Shown here: positions 28,112 to 37,820 of the stretch, piece by piece | Position numbering within the stretch: position 1 is the stretch's first letter | How the letters are laid out: each line of letters begins with the position of its first letter | Source: Sphingomonas sp. HMP6 | GTDB lineage: Bacteria; Pseudomonadota; Alphaproteobacteria; Sphingomonadales; Sphingomonadaceae | Length of the DNA stretch: 64,000 bases | Assembly (NCBI RefSeq): GCF_013374095.1 | Contig: NZ_AP022672.1 | Coordinates: 62,001 to 126,000 of the forward strand | Reading direction: 5' to 3' | Made by a program: the position numbers and the translations under genes | Notes under the pieces: model-generated | The model's database searches: none | Told to the model about the DNA's origin: nothing | Seen by the model: only the letters and a program-made list of their open reading frames with translations

Positions 28112-29572
28112 ATGAGCATCGAATTTCTGCCGCCCGAAGTCGATGAGCTGACGCCGCGCATCGCCGTGATCGGCGTGGGCGGGGCTGGCGGCAATGCCAT
28201 CGCCAACATGATGCGCGCCGACGTGCAGGGCGTCGATTTCCTCGTCGCCAACACGGATTCGCAGGCGCTGAAGCAATCGACCGCGAGCCATAAGATCCAG
28301 CTCGGCGCGAAGATCACGCAAGGCTTGGGCGCTGGCAGCCGCCCCGAAATCGGGCGTGCGGCGGCCGAGGAGACGATCGAGCAAGTCACCAAGATGCTCG
28401 AGGGCGCGCACATGTGCTTCATCGCGGCCGGCATGGGCGGCGGCACCGGCACAGGTGCCGCTCCGGTCATCGCCAAGGCGGCGCGTGACATGGGCATCCT
28501 GACCGTCGGCGTCGTGACCAAGCCGTTCGCGTTCGAAGGCAACCGCCGCGCCAAGAGCGCCGATGCCGGGATCGAGGAACTGCAGAAGTATGTCGATACG
28601 CTGATCGTCATCCCCAACCAGAACCTCTTCCTGGTCGCCAATGCGAACACGACCTTCAAGGAAGCGTTCCAGATGGCCGACGAAGTCCTGCAGCAGGGCG
28701 TGCGCGGGATCACCGATCTGATGGTCATGCCCGGCCTGATCAACCTCGACTTTGCCGACGTCCGTTCGGTGATGCAGGAAATGGGCAAGGCGATGATGGG
28801 CACCGGCGAAGCATCGGGCGACAATCGCGCGATCGAGGCGGCGTCGAAGGCGATCGCCAACCCGCTGCTCGACGGCGTCAGCATGAAGGGCGCCAAGGGC
28901 GTTATCGTGTCGATCACCGGCGGTGACGACATGCGCCTGCTCGAAGTGGACGAAGCCGCGAACCATATCCGCGAGCTGGTCGACGAAGACGCCAACATCA
29001 TCTGGGGGTCGGCGTTCAACCCCGATCTCGAAGGCAAGATCCGCGTCTCGGTCGTCGCGACCGGTATCGAGGCGGAAGCGCGCCCCGTTGCCGCTGCTGC
29101 GCCGGCGTCGCGGGCGTTCAGCTTCTCGGCCCCGAAGAAGAACGAAGACGCAGCTCCGGCCGCGCCAGAAGCCACGCCCGAACCGCTCCACGCTGCCGAG
29201 GATGTCGCGTCCGAGCCGACCGCGAGCGATACCGACGAACTGGTGCTTGGTAGCGAGACGGTCGTAGCCGAGCCAATCGTCGTTGCCGCTCCGGAGCAGC
29301 CGATGGAGGCAGCAGCACCCGCCGCCGATGACACGCCGAGCGAAGCACCGACGCGTCGCCGCTGGCTTTCGCCCGGTGCGGCACCCGTCGCAGAACCCGC
29401 GGCCGAGGTTCCGGCGGAACCGGTCGCCCCGGCACCCCGCGTCAAGCTGGGCGGAACCTTGTTCGAACGGATGTCGAGCGTTTCGCGCGGCGCTGCGCGC
29501 GACGAGGATCCGGCACCCGACAAGGATCCGCTCGATATCCCGCGCTTCCTGCATCGCCAGAACAACCAATAA
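28112..29572 (+). CDS. ftsZ: Cell division tubulin FtsZ
   Basis: 486 residues. GTPase core with [17 protein letters not shown], the [13 protein letters not shown] tubulin signature, [16 protein letters not shown] and the T7 loop [11 protein letters not shown]. From about residue 325 a long Ala/Glu/Pro-rich linker leads to the conserved C-terminal peptide DIPRFLHRQ, the site bound by FtsA and other partners. The 113-base gap before it is the largest in the cluster's distal part and may hold its own promoter; I found no GANTC or clear CtrA site there. Confidence 0.97.
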   Translation: MSIEFLPPEVDELTPRIAVIGVGGAGGNAIANMMRADVQGVDFLVANTDSQALKQSTASHKIQLGAKITQGLGAGSRPEIGRAAAEETIEQVTKMLEGAHMCFIAAGMGGGTGTGAAPVIAKAARDMGILTVGVVTKPFAFEGNRRAKSADAGIEELQKYVDTLIVIPNQNLFLVANANTTFKEAFQMADEVLQQGVRGITDLMVMPGLINLDFADVRSVMQEMGKAMMGTGEASGDNRAIEAASKAIANPLLDGVSMKGAKGVIVSITGGDDMRLLEVDEAANHIRELVDEDANIIWGSAFNPDLEGKIRVSVVATGIEAEARPVAAAAPASRAFSFSAPKKNEDAAPAAPEATPEPLHAAEDVASEPTASDTDELVLGSETVVAEPIVVAAPEQPMEAAAPAADDTPSEAPTRRRWLSPGAAPVAEPAAEVPAEPVAPAPRVKLGGTLFERMSSVSRGAARDEDPAPDKDPLDIPRFLHRQNNQ

Positions 29573-29696
29573 AAGAACGCTCGGGCGGCACGTCGGTGGT
29601 CCCGACGTGTCGCCTGTCGCCCCTGTGTTTCGTTTTGCCGCAGCGCAGCCGCATGCCGCATTGCTGCTCGCACCGTCAACGCGTCTAGGAAACAGG

Positions 29697-31826
29697 ATGC
29701 GCACTCCCCGTCTTGCTGGTTCGATCCTTGCGTTGTCGGTTTGTGGCGCGGCCGCGCACGCGCAGACGACGTATCCGTCGCCCTATCCGACGGCACCTTC
29801 GCCTTATGGTGCGCCGGTTACTGTCCAGCCACTGTCCGACGCCGATTTGCTGGCCAGCGAACTGCGCCTGCTGGCGGTCGATCCGCAAAATCTCCAGGCA
29901 TTGATACGGGCGGGCGAGCTCGCGTTGAAGCTCGACGACGATACGGGCGCAGCAGCATTTTTTGCGCGTGCCGGGCGGATCGATCCGCGGAATGCGCGGG
30001 TGAAGGCGGGGGAGGGCAGCCTGCTCGTTGCGGCGGAGCGGCCGGGCGACGCCTTACGGCATTTCGCCGAGGCGCAGGCGCTGGGAGCCGATCCGCGCAG
30101 TTTCGCGGCGGACCGTGGCCTCGCCTACGATCTGGTCGGGGAGCAGGAGCGGGCACAGCGCGATTATCGGCTGGCGTTGAAGGCCGGGCCGAATGACGAA
30201 ACCCAGCGGCGCTACGCCTTGTCGCTCGGCATTTCGGGCAAACGCGAACTCGCACTGGCGCAAATCGACCCTTTGCTTCGACGCAGTGACCGCGGCGCAT
30301 GGCGCACGCGCGCGTTCATTCTCGCGATGGCGGGCGATAAAGCGGGTGCGGAGAAGATCGCCACAAGCATGATGCCGACCGGCATGGCGGGGGGGCTGCA
30401 GCCGTTCTTCGAGATTTTGCCGACGCTTCGGCCGGCCGACCGCGCCTTTGCGGTGCATTTCGGCGAGGTGCGCGCCAATCCCGAGCGGATGGCGGATGCG
30501 CGGCTCGTTCCGCCATTGGCAGCGCTCGGTCCCGATCCGACCGCGCCGGTCGTGGCCGCCACCGCCACGCGCCCGCTGGTCGTCGTCGATGCCCGCGAGG
30601 AACGGCGGCGGGCAAAAGCGGCACGCAAAGCGAGCCGGGCACGCGGGGGCGAGCAAATGGCCGCGCTTACGCCGCCGCCGCCGCTGCCTTTGCCCGCTCC
30701 GCCGCCGTACACCGGGCGATCGGTGGCGTCGGCGCCGCCTGCTGATGCGTATCGACCGGTCGGGCCAGCACCCGTGGTACTGGCGTCGAACGCGGTGCGT
30801 GTGCCGGCGGTGACGCCAGCGCCGCCGCCGGCTGCGCCGGTCGCGACCTTTGTCCAGCGTGGTGCTCCGGTCGCCGGGCGCGATGCCGCTGCGCGGGCGG
30901 TCGTCGTTGCAAACGCGCCGACAGTCGCGCGGACATCTCCGGTGATTGCAGCGCCGCCGATTATCGCGCCGATGGCGACGACGCCACCCCCTGCGCCGTC
31001 CGTCATGGTGACGTCCGCTCCGGTCCCAGCGCCAATTGTGGTGACGCCCGCCGCGGTCCCGACGCCGGTCGCGCCGGAACCGGTCGCGGCAGCACCGTTT
31101 GCAACGACGACCGTCGATGCTGCGCCGGTGAACCCCACGCCGACGAGCGTGCCGCTTCAGCCTCAGACGGTGCCGACGCAGGTGCCCGCGCAAACGCCGG
31201 TGGTGGCGACCCCGCCGCCGTCCCCCACCCCGGTACGCAGCGAGGAATCGATCCTCGCGGCGATCATCGCCGATATCAAAGTACCCGGCGGCGAGCTTGC
31301 CGCCGAGCCCGAGCCGGTCCCGGAGCCTGCGCCGACGCCCGTGAAGCGCATTGTCGCAGCCAAGCCCGTCCTTCCCGAAAAGCCACCGGTCGATCAGGTG
31401 GCGCTCGACAAAAAGGCCGCCGATAAGAAGGCGGCCGACAAAAAGGGGGCGGACAAGAAGGCGCTGGCCGACAAGAAAGCTGCCGAGGCCAAGAAGCTCG
31501 CCGATGCTAAAAAGGCGGCTGAAGAGAAAAAGAAGAAGGATCCGAAGGTCCTCGAACCGTCGCGCTTCTGGGTGCAGGTGTCGGGCGGCGCAAACGAGAA
31601 CGACCTGCCCAAGCAATGGGCGAAGGTGCGCACCAAATCCAAGGCGTTCGGCAGCAAGGGCGGCTGGACCACGCCGCTGCGCGCGACCAATCGCATCCTG
31701 ACCGGACCGTTCAAGACCGAGAGCGAGGCGCAAAGCTTCGTCAACACCATCGCCAAGGACGGCGCGTCCGGCTTCGTGTTCGTCAGCGATGCCGGGCAGA
31801 AGATCACGAAATTGGCGGGCAAGTGA
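29697..31826 (+). CDS. TPR and SPOR domain protein, exported
   Basis: 709 residues. A signal peptide (cleavage near AAAHAQ) precedes TPR-like helices (about residues 50-230: [41 protein letters not shown] and similar). A very long Ala/Pro/Val-rich stretch follows, then Lys-rich repeats of the DKKAA type (about 565-610) and a C-terminal SPOR domain ([20 protein letters not shown]). SPOR domains bind denuded septal peptidoglycan, so a role at the division site fits its place after ftsZ. ATG 29697 follows AGGAAACAGG; the open frame upstream is an ftsZ shadow. Confidence 0.85.
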   Translation: MRTPRLAGSILALSVCGAAAHAQTTYPSPYPTAPSPYGAPVTVQPLSDADLLASELRLLAVDPQNLQALIRAGELALKLDDDTGAAAFFARAGRIDPRNARVKAGEGSLLVAAERPGDALRHFAEAQALGADPRSFAADRGLAYDLVGEQERAQRDYRLALKAGPNDETQRRYALSLGISGKRELALAQIDPLLRRSDRGAWRTRAFILAMAGDKAGAEKIATSMMPTGMAGGLQPFFEILPTLRPADRAFAVHFGEVRANPERMADARLVPPLAALGPDPTAPVVAATATRPLVVVDAREERRRAKAARKASRARGGEQMAALTPPPPLPLPAPPPYTGRSVASAPPADAYRPVGPAPVVLASNAVRVPAVTPAPPPAAPVATFVQRGAPVAGRDAAARAVVVANAPTVARTSPVIAAPPIIAPMATTPPPAPSVMVTSAPVPAPIVVTPAAVPTPVAPEPVAAAPFATTTVDAAPVNPTPTSVPLQPQTVPTQVPAQTPVVATPPPSPTPVRSEESILAAIIADIKVPGGELAAEPEPVPEPAPTPVKRIVAAKPVLPEKPPVDQVALDKKAADKKAADKKGADKKALADKKAAEAKKLADAKKAAEEKKKKDPKVLEPSRFWVQVSGGANENDLPKQWAKVRTKSKAFGSKGGWTTPLRATNRILTGPFKTESEAQSFVNTIAKDGASGFVFVSDAGQKITKLAGK

Positions 31827-31842
31827 CGGGACCAACATCATA

Positions 31843-33015
31843 GTGACGAACCTCGCGCCCTGGGCATCGCACCCGGAGCGCTCCCGCGGCCGCCTTCACG
31901 AAGAACAAAAGGGGGGCGAATTCGATGCCGCCCGCGGCCCGCGCGACGCTTTTCAGCGCGACCGCGACCGGATCATCCATTCGATCAGCTTCCGCCGCTT
32001 GCGCCACAAGACGCAGGTGTTCATGGCGCCCGATGGCGACCATTTCCGCGTCCGACTGACGCACAGCCTTGAGGTCGCGCAGATTGCGCGGACCGTCGCG
32101 CGCGTGCTCGGGCTGAACGAGGATCTTACCGAGGCGCTCTCGCTCGCGCACGATATTGGTCACCCGCCGTTCGGCCATGCCGGGGAGGATGCGCTGCAGG
32201 CCGCGTTGGCGGGGCAGGGTGGGTTCGATCACAATGGCAACACGCTGCGCGCGCTGATGACGATCGACAGCCCGTATCCGCGCTGGAACGGGCTCAATCT
32301 GACGTGGGAGACGCTGGAGGGGCTGGCCAAGCATAATGGCCCGATCGTCGCGCCGGGCTGGGCGCTGGCGGAGTGCGATGCCGCCTTTGCTCTCGACCTG
32401 ACGCAATGGTCGAGCTTGGAGGCGCAGGTCGCGGCGATCGCCGACGACATTGCCTATGACAATCACGACATTGACGATGGCCTGCGCGCCGGGTTGCTAA
32501 CGTTGGAGCAGTTGCTGGAGGTGCCGGTCGTTGCGCGCGGGTGGGATGCGGTGCGCAAACGCTTCCCTGATGTTCCGGCGGCGCGGTTGGTGAGCGAATT
32601 GGTCCGCTCGCAAATTGGGGCGATGGTCCGTGATCTGCTCAGCGAGACGCGCGTGCGGCTGAGCGACATCGGCGATATCGCCGACGTTCGTGCCGCCGGG
32701 CGATGCCTGGTCGGCTTCTCGCCCGAAATGCGCGAGGATGAGCGCGTGCTGAAGCGCTTCATGTATGCCAATCTCTACCACCACCCGCGCCAGTTAGAGG
32801 CGGCGCGGGCGGCAGAAGGGATCGTGGCGGGGCTGTTCGCCGCATATTCAGCGGACCCCGCGCTGATGCCGGGCGACTGGCCCGAGCGATTGCCCGCGGA
32901 AGCGCCGTGGCGGAGCCGCCACATCGCCGACTTCATTGCCGGGATGACCGATCGGTACGCCGTCGCGCGCTATCGCGAAGCGGTCGGCCCGATCGATCTG
33001 CCCGAGGGGTTTTAA
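31843..33015 (+). CDS. dgt: dGTP triphosphohydrolase-like HD protein
   Basis: 390 residues. HD-domain phosphohydrolase of the dGTPase family, which splits dNTPs to nucleoside and triphosphate. Motifs: [56 protein letters not shown] (the metal-binding HD) and [18 protein letters not shown], each within the limit. GTG 31843 is chosen because [16 protein letters not shown] matches the usual N-terminus; it lies 16 bases after the SPOR gene. Confidence 0.92.
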   Translation: MTNLAPWASHPERSRGRLHEEQKGGEFDAARGPRDAFQRDRDRIIHSISFRRLRHKTQVFMAPDGDHFRVRLTHSLEVAQIARTVARVLGLNEDLTEALSLAHDIGHPPFGHAGEDALQAALAGQGGFDHNGNTLRALMTIDSPYPRWNGLNLTWETLEGLAKHNGPIVAPGWALAECDAAFALDLTQWSSLEAQVAAIADDIAYDNHDIDDGLRAGLLTLEQLLEVPVVARGWDAVRKRFPDVPAARLVSELVRSQIGAMVRDLLSETRVRLSDIGDIADVRAAGRCLVGFSPEMREDERVLKRFMYANLYHHPRQLEAARAAEGIVAGLFAAYSADPALMPGDWPERLPAEAPWRSRHIADFIAGMTDRYAVARYREAVGPIDLPEGF

Positions 33016-33035
33016 CGCGCGGTCTGGTCCCCGTT

Positions 33036-33125
33036 CCGTTCGCGCTGAGTTTGTCGAAGCACCGCTCGCCGCGGCCCGGTCGGCGCAACGGGAGAGCAGC
33101 CCTTCGACAGGCTCAGGGCGAATGG
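33036..33125. repeat. Imperfect palindromic intergenic repeat
   Basis: Left arm CGCTGAGTTTGTCGAAGC, right arm CCCTTCGACAGGCTCAGGGCG, about 40 bases apart and mostly complementary, with CCGTTCG and CGAATGG at the outer ends. This TTCGACA-GCTCAG motif recurs in many sphingomonad genomes. It lies between two convergent genes (dgt and the small periplasmic protein) and could act as a transcription barrier. Confidence 0.75.
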
Positions 33126-33138
33126 ACGAGATCGCAGC

Positions 33139-33429
33139 TTAGCGCGACGCGACTTGGGTGGTGGTCAGTTTCGCCTGGGCATTGGCCATTGTAAAATCGA
33201 CCGGGACGCCGCCGGACACGCCGACAACGCGGTTGCCACGCACGCGCAGCTTGAACGCGCCGCCGCGGGTGAGGCTGCGGCCGCTGATCAGGACATGATC
33301 GCCTTTGTTGACGGTGCTGTATTCATAGGTCTCGCCGTCGCGCGTGAAGATGCGGGTCGCGTCCTTCGCCATCGCCGGGGCGACGGTTGCGGCGAGCAAG
33401 GCAGTGGCGGCAATGAAGGTCTTGAACAT
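33139..33429 (-). CDS. Small exported protein, unknown
   Basis: 96 residues. Signal peptide MFKTFIAATALLAATVAPAMA with clear AMA cleavage, then a 75-residue basic, beta-rich domain (RDGETYEYSTVNKGDHVLIS, FKLRVRGNRVVGVSGGVPV). No named family recognised; such small YEYS/GRxL proteins are frequent in sphingomonads. The motif at 33504-33516 lies 75 bases upstream, like the one before the 8063-8446 lipoprotein. Confidence 0.78.
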   Translation of the reverse strand: MFKTFIAATALLAATVAPAMAKDATRIFTRDGETYEYSTVNKGDHVLISGRSLTRGGAFKLRVRGNRVVGVSGGVPVDFTMANAQAKLTTTQVASR

Positions 33430-33503
33430 GATCGTCCCTTTCGTGTGAATTCGAAAAGCCGATCTCGCACCCCCTCCCGAGCGCTGCTGTTGAGGCGATC
33501 ATA

Positions 33504-33516
33504 TTGCACTGCAGCA
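33504..33516 (-). promoter_or_regulatory. TTGC-NN-TGCAGCA motif upstream of small exported protein
   Basis: Plus strand TTGCACTGCAGCA, minus strand TGCTGCAGTGCAA. It shares TGCTGCA-NN-GCAA and nearly the same distance to the start codon with the motif at 8513-8526. The gap 33430-33654 between the divergent genes holds nothing else I can define. Confidence 0.35.
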
Positions 33517-33654
33517 TATGACCAAGCGCAAAGAGCGCACGACCAGTTGCAGGAAACGAACGACGGAATGCCGAGCCGGGCACAATCTTGCGACACTTGC
33601 GGCGCATAACGCTGACCAGCCTATCGTATCGGGCGCTTCGTCAGGATGGTTTCG

Positions 33655-35160
33655 ATGAGCAAAGCCAGCATCGCCCTCAACCGCTTCGGTCTCGGCGCGC
33701 GCGCCGATCAGCCGGTGCCATCCGATCCGGTCGGCTGGCTGACTGGCCAATTCGCCAAATATGACCCCAAACCGGACGCGATCGCCAACGCGCCGACCAG
33801 CGCAGGCGTATCTGCCGAGCTTGCCGATTATTTCCGGCAGCAGCGCGCCCTGCGGGCAGAGGCGGGTGGGCGTCCGGGGCGGCCTGCCCGAGCGATGACG
33901 GACGCGCCGATGCAGATGGCCGCCCCCGGAATGCAGACTGCGCCCGCGATGGCGGGACCCACCGCGCCCGTCCAGAGCGACGCGATAAAGCAGGCGCGTC
34001 AGTTCGCGCAACGCAGCGGGCGGAACGATTATGCCGGCGCCGTTGGTGCGCGGGCGACCAATGCGCTGATCACGGACACGCCCTTCGTCGAGCGGCTGGT
34101 GCATTTCTGGGCGAACCATTTCGCGGTCTCGGCGGACAAATTGCAGGTGATCGGCCTGTCGGGCACAATGGAGTTCGAGGCGATCCGGCCGCACGTGCTG
34201 GGCCGCTTCCGCGACATGCTGAGTGCGGTGGAGCGGCACCCGGCGATGCTGCTGTATCTCGATCAGGCGGTTTCGGTCGGACCGAATTCGCCGCTCGGAT
34301 CGCGGATCGCGCTGCGTGGCAATCGCAAGGTCGGGCTGAACGAGAACCTCGCGCGCGAAATCCTCGAGCTCCACACGCTCGGCGTGCGCACCGGTTATAG
34401 CCAGGGCGACGTCACCGAATTCGCGCGGGCGATGACGGGCTGGACGGTCGCCGGGATCGGGCAGGGGCCGGGCGCGCGCGCCGCGGGCACCGACGGTGTG
34501 CCCGGCGATTTCGTGTTTGCGGCCCCCTTGCACGAGCCTGGCGACAGGATGGTGATGGGCCGAAGCTACCCCGCGGGCGGGGTCAAGCAGGCGCAGGCGG
34601 TGCTGGACGACGTGGCCGCGGCCCCCGCGACGGCCACGCATATCGCAACCAAGCTCGCGCGGCATTTTGCGGGCGATACGCCGCCCCCGGCGATGGTGGC
34701 GCGGTTGCAGGCGGCGTTCCTGACCTCTGGCGGAGATTTGCCGACGGTCTACCGTGCGCTGATTGCCTCGCCCGAGGCGTGGGTCGAACAACCGTTGAAG
34801 TTCAAGACGCCGTGGGAGTGGACGATCTCGGCATTGCGGGGGTTGAACGTCAAGACCGCCGATCCGCTGGTGATGACCGGTTTGATGACGCAATTGGGTC
34901 AGCCGGTATGGCGCCCCGGTCAGCCCGTGGGATATGACGATATCGCGGAAAGCTGGGCCGGGCCGGATGCGGTATTGCGGCGGGTCGAGGCGGCGGAACG
35001 CTTTGCCGCGCGCGCGACCAATGTCGATGCGCGCGCGCTCGCGCCGAAGCTGTTTCCCGGCGCGGTTAGCCCCGCCACCGCGACCGCGATCGCCAATTGC
35101 GAAAGCCCGGCGCAGGGCCTTGCCCTGCTACTGGTCGCGCCTGAATTCCTGCGGAGATAA
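33655..35160 (+). CDS. DUF1800 domain protein
   Basis: 501 residues. DUF1800 family: ALNRFGLGARADQP at the N-terminus, FVERLVHFWANHFAVS, NENLAREILELHTLGV, GYSQGDVTEFARAMTGWTV and KLARHFAGDTPPPAMVA. Function unknown; the gene nearly always sits before a DUF1501 gene, as here. No signal peptide is evident. ATG 33655 has an AGGA at good distance and is preferred to the ATG nine bases earlier. The two genes are four bases apart. Confidence 0.88.
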   Translation: MSKASIALNRFGLGARADQPVPSDPVGWLTGQFAKYDPKPDAIANAPTSAGVSAELADYFRQQRALRAEAGGRPGRPARAMTDAPMQMAAPGMQTAPAMAGPTAPVQSDAIKQARQFAQRSGRNDYAGAVGARATNALITDTPFVERLVHFWANHFAVSADKLQVIGLSGTMEFEAIRPHVLGRFRDMLSAVERHPAMLLYLDQAVSVGPNSPLGSRIALRGNRKVGLNENLAREILELHTLGVRTGYSQGDVTEFARAMTGWTVAGIGQGPGARAAGTDGVPGDFVFAAPLHEPGDRMVMGRSYPAGGVKQAQAVLDDVAAAPATATHIATKLARHFAGDTPPPAMVARLQAAFLTSGGDLPTVYRALIASPEAWVEQPLKFKTPWEWTISALRGLNVKTADPLVMTGLMTQLGQPVWRPGQPVGYDDIAESWAGPDAVLRRVEAAERFAARATNVDARALAPKLFPGAVSPATATAIANCESPAQGLALLLVAPEFLRR

Positions 35161-35164
35161 GATC

Positions 35165-36325
35165 ATGTACCCCCCAGTCTTTGACCGTCGATCCTTTATC
35201 GGGGCCGGTGCCGCTGGCGCGCTGACCCTCGCGCTCGCCCCCCGCATGGCGTTTGCCAAGGCGGACACCGACAGGCGCTTCATCTTCGTCATCCAGCGCG
35301 GTGCCGCCGACGGGATGGGGATCGTCGCACCGGTCGGCGATCCGGCATTTGCGGCTGCGCGCGGCATGCTGGCGGAGGATTTTGTCGGGGCCGCGCGGCT
35401 CGACGGGATGTTCGCGTTGCATCCGGCGATGCCGACGCTGCGCGCATTGTACGGCCAGAAGCAGGCATTGTTCGCGCACGCCGTCGCCTCGCCGTATCGC
35501 GACCGCTCGCATTTCGACGGGCAGAACGTGCTCGAGAGCGGTGGCACCAGCGCGTATCAGGAGAAAGACGGCTGGCTCAATCGCTTGCTCGGCGTGCTGC
35601 CGCCGACCCAAGCCAAGGCGATCGCGGTATCGGCGACCGTCCCGCTCGCCCTGCGCGGCAAGCATGATGTGTCGTCCTACGCGCCGTCGAACTTGCCGCG
35701 AGCCTCGGACGATCTGCTCCAGCGCGTGGCGATGCTGTATCAGGGCGACAGCCAGCTCCACGCGCTATGGAGCGAGGCGATGAACACGCGCGCGCTGACC
35801 GGTGATCTGGCGGCGGGCGGGGGTGCCAATGCGGCGGCGACCGGTGCTCTTGCGGCGAAGCTGATGGTGCCCGCCAACGGCGCGCGGATCGCGATGATCG
35901 AAACGGGCGGGTGGGACACGCACACCGGGCAGCGCCAGCGGCTCGGTGCGCAGCTGAAGGGCCTCGACGCGATGATCGGCGCTTTGCAGACCGGCCTCGG
36001 CCCGTTGTGGAGCGACACGATGGTGCTGGTCGCGACCGAATTCGGGCGGACCGTCGCGGTCAACGGCACCGGCGGGACCGACCACGGCACGGGCAGTTCG
36101 GCGATGCTGTTGGGCGGCGCGGTGCGCGGCGGGCGGGTGCTGGCCGACTGGCCGGGGCTGTCGCAGGCGGCGCTGTTCGAGGGTCGTGACCTGCGCCCGA
36201 CGATGCAGCTCGACGCGTTCATCGGCGGCGCGGTGGCGGGGCATTTCCGCGTCGAGCCAGCGCGCGCGATGGCAGCGCTGTTCCCGGCTAGTCGCGGGAC
36301 GAAGGCGGTTTCGGGACTGGTGTGA
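35165..36325 (+). CDS. DUF1501 domain protein with Tat signal
   Basis: 386 residues. The N-terminus DRRSFIGAGAAGALTLALAP is a twin-arginine signal, so the protein should be exported folded. The DUF1501 domain resembles alkaline phosphatase/sulfatase folds: FVIQRGAADGMGIVAPVGD, SHFDGQNVLESGG, MIETGGWDTHTGQ and TEFGRTVAVNGTGGTDHGTG carry the Asp/His residues that would bind metal. The enzymatic activity of the family is not established. It pairs with the DUF1800 gene; the TatABC genes lie 9 kb downstream. Confidence 0.88.
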   Translation: MYPPVFDRRSFIGAGAAGALTLALAPRMAFAKADTDRRFIFVIQRGAADGMGIVAPVGDPAFAAARGMLAEDFVGAARLDGMFALHPAMPTLRALYGQKQALFAHAVASPYRDRSHFDGQNVLESGGTSAYQEKDGWLNRLLGVLPPTQAKAIAVSATVPLALRGKHDVSSYAPSNLPRASDDLLQRVAMLYQGDSQLHALWSEAMNTRALTGDLAAGGGANAAATGALAAKLMVPANGARIAMIETGGWDTHTGQRQRLGAQLKGLDAMIGALQTGLGPLWSDTMVLVATEFGRTVAVNGTGGTDHGTGSSAMLLGGAVRGGRVLADWPGLSQAALFEGRDLRPTMQLDAFIGGAVAGHFRVEPARAMAALFPASRGTKAVSGLV

Positions 36326-36386
36326 GGGCCGGGCGCAATCGCGGAAGTTTAGGCTAAGGTTAGGCGTAAACGCAGTGTCGCGCGGT

Positions 36387-36406
36387 CCGCCCGGCAGCGC
36401 GGGCGG
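36387..36406. terminator. GC-rich hairpin between convergent genes
   Basis: CCGCCCG-GCAGCG-CGGGCGG lies in the 164-base gap between the DUF1501 gene and the M20 peptidase, which converge. There is no T run, so it may stop transcription only weakly or not at all. Confidence 0.3.
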
Positions 36407-36489
36407 GAAGAGGGAAATGCCGGACGATCGAAACAGCGAGGGCACGCTGACGGGTTTTGCCGGAGTAGGACAGCCCGCCCGCGCCGCAA

Positions 36490-37731
36490 TTACGGATTGG
36501 CGATCCGCGTCGGCGGGCGCTTGCCGAGTTCGATCAACAAGCTTGTCAGCAGATAGAGCCGCGGCGTCAGCGTCTGCAAATCGAGAAATTCGTCTTCGGT
36601 ATGCGAACCGGCACCGACCGGGCCGAGGCCGTCGAGCGCTGGCACGCCCTTGGCATAGGCCAGCGCCGATTCGGATGCGCCACCATTTCCGCCGCCGAGC
36701 GTGACGCCGCCGATCCGCGCGTAAATTTTCTTCGCGGTCGCTGCCAGCGCTTCGGTCGCGGGGTTGATCGGCAGCGGCGGGAAGGCGACTTCGCGGGTCA
36801 CGGTTACCTTGGTATCGGGGATGATCGTGTTGGTCGCGTTGCGGCGGAACAGCGCCTCGGTCTCGTCGGCTTGGCGAGTCTCGCGGACGCGGACACTGAA
36901 GGTCGCCGAGGCATCCTCGGGGATGATGTTGTTGCGCGATCCGGCGCTCAGCAGCGTCAGGTTGGAGGTCAAGCCGTCGCCCTTGTTGGGGAGGGTGCTG
37001 GCGAGGTCGATCTGGTGGATCAACTCGACCGCGGCGTTGCGGCCCATTTGCGGCGCGACCCCGGCGTGTGACGGGCGGCCCTTCACGTCGATGCGAAAGA
37101 CGTTGCTGCCCTTGCGCCAGACCGTCAGCACATCGGGCACGTCGCCGGGCTCCAAGTTCAGCTCGACATCGGCGTCGGCGAGCAGCCGGTCGATCAGCGC
37201 GCGCGTGCCGGGGGAGCCGCGTTCCTCCGATGTTTCGATCAGGAAAGTGATCGACGCGAAATCGGTCTGCTTGAGCGTCTTCAGCAGGCGCAGCGCCGTG
37301 ATCCCCTCGACCACGCCGCCTTTCTCGTCGATCACGCCGGGGCCGTAGGCGCGGTTGCCCTCGATCCGGAACGGCCGCTTGGCGACGGTGCCGGGGCCGA
37401 ACACCGTGTCGGTATGCGCGATCATCAGGATGCGGCCCTTTCCGGTGCCCTTCAATGTCGCGACGACATTGTCCGGGAGCGTCGCGAGTTCCGCTGGGAG
37501 CAGTTCGACGCTCATGCCAAGCGCGCGCAGTTCGGCGGCGACCAGTTCGGACGCCTTCTGCCCGCCGACCTTGTCGCCGGTGCCCGAATCGATGTTGACC
37601 AATGTTTCGAGCAGCTTGAGTTGATCGGCGCGGGCTGCGGTTGCGGCTTTCAGCACCGGGTCGGCAGGCGCGGCGAGGGCTGGGGCCGCGCACAACGCGG
37701 CAATGGGCAGAAGGAAGGCGGCGCGGCGCAT
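36490..37731 (-). CDS. M20 family carboxypeptidase (CPG2-like), exported
   Basis: 413 residues. Signal peptide MRRAAFLLPIAALCAAPALA, then a zinc dipeptidase of the M20 family: MIAHTDTVFGPGT (metal His-x-Asp), YGPGVIDEKGG (bridging Asp), ETSEERGSPGTR (catalytic Glu pair) and GRPSHAGVAPQMGRNA in the dimer lid. The layout matches Pseudomonas glutamate carboxypeptidase CPG2. Start 37731 is set by the signal peptide; the frame is open upstream. The VanX-like gene lies upstream on the same strand. Confidence 0.9.
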   Translation of the reverse strand: MRRAAFLLPIAALCAAPALAAPADPVLKAATAARADQLKLLETLVNIDSGTGDKVGGQKASELVAAELRALGMSVELLPAELATLPDNVVATLKGTGKGRILMIAHTDTVFGPGTVAKRPFRIEGNRAYGPGVIDEKGGVVEGITALRLLKTLKQTDFASITFLIETSEERGSPGTRALIDRLLADADVELNLEPGDVPDVLTVWRKGSNVFRIDVKGRPSHAGVAPQMGRNAAVELIHQIDLASTLPNKGDGLTSNLTLLSAGSRNNIIPEDASATFSVRVRETRQADETEALFRRNATNTIIPDTKVTVTREVAFPPLPINPATEALAATAKKIYARIGGVTLGGGNGGASESALAYAKGVPALDGLGPVGAGSHTEDEFLDLQTLTPRLYLLTSLLIELGKRPPTRIANP

Positions 37732-37820
37732 ATTTGGTTTCCCCGGATCGTCTGAGACGAGGAGAGAATGCGTCGGACACTCTGTCAAGCGGAATGGCCC
37801 TTTGCCGAGGGCCTTTGCGC

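Noticed and set aside
33154..33609. Plus-strand ORF of 151 codons opposite the small exported protein
   Set aside because: The minus-strand frame has a clear signal peptide and the plus frame has no similarity or ribosome site.
37796..37813. GGCCCT-AGGGCC hairpin as terminator of the VanX-like gene
   Set aside because: Six-base stem without T run in the right direction; too weak to list.
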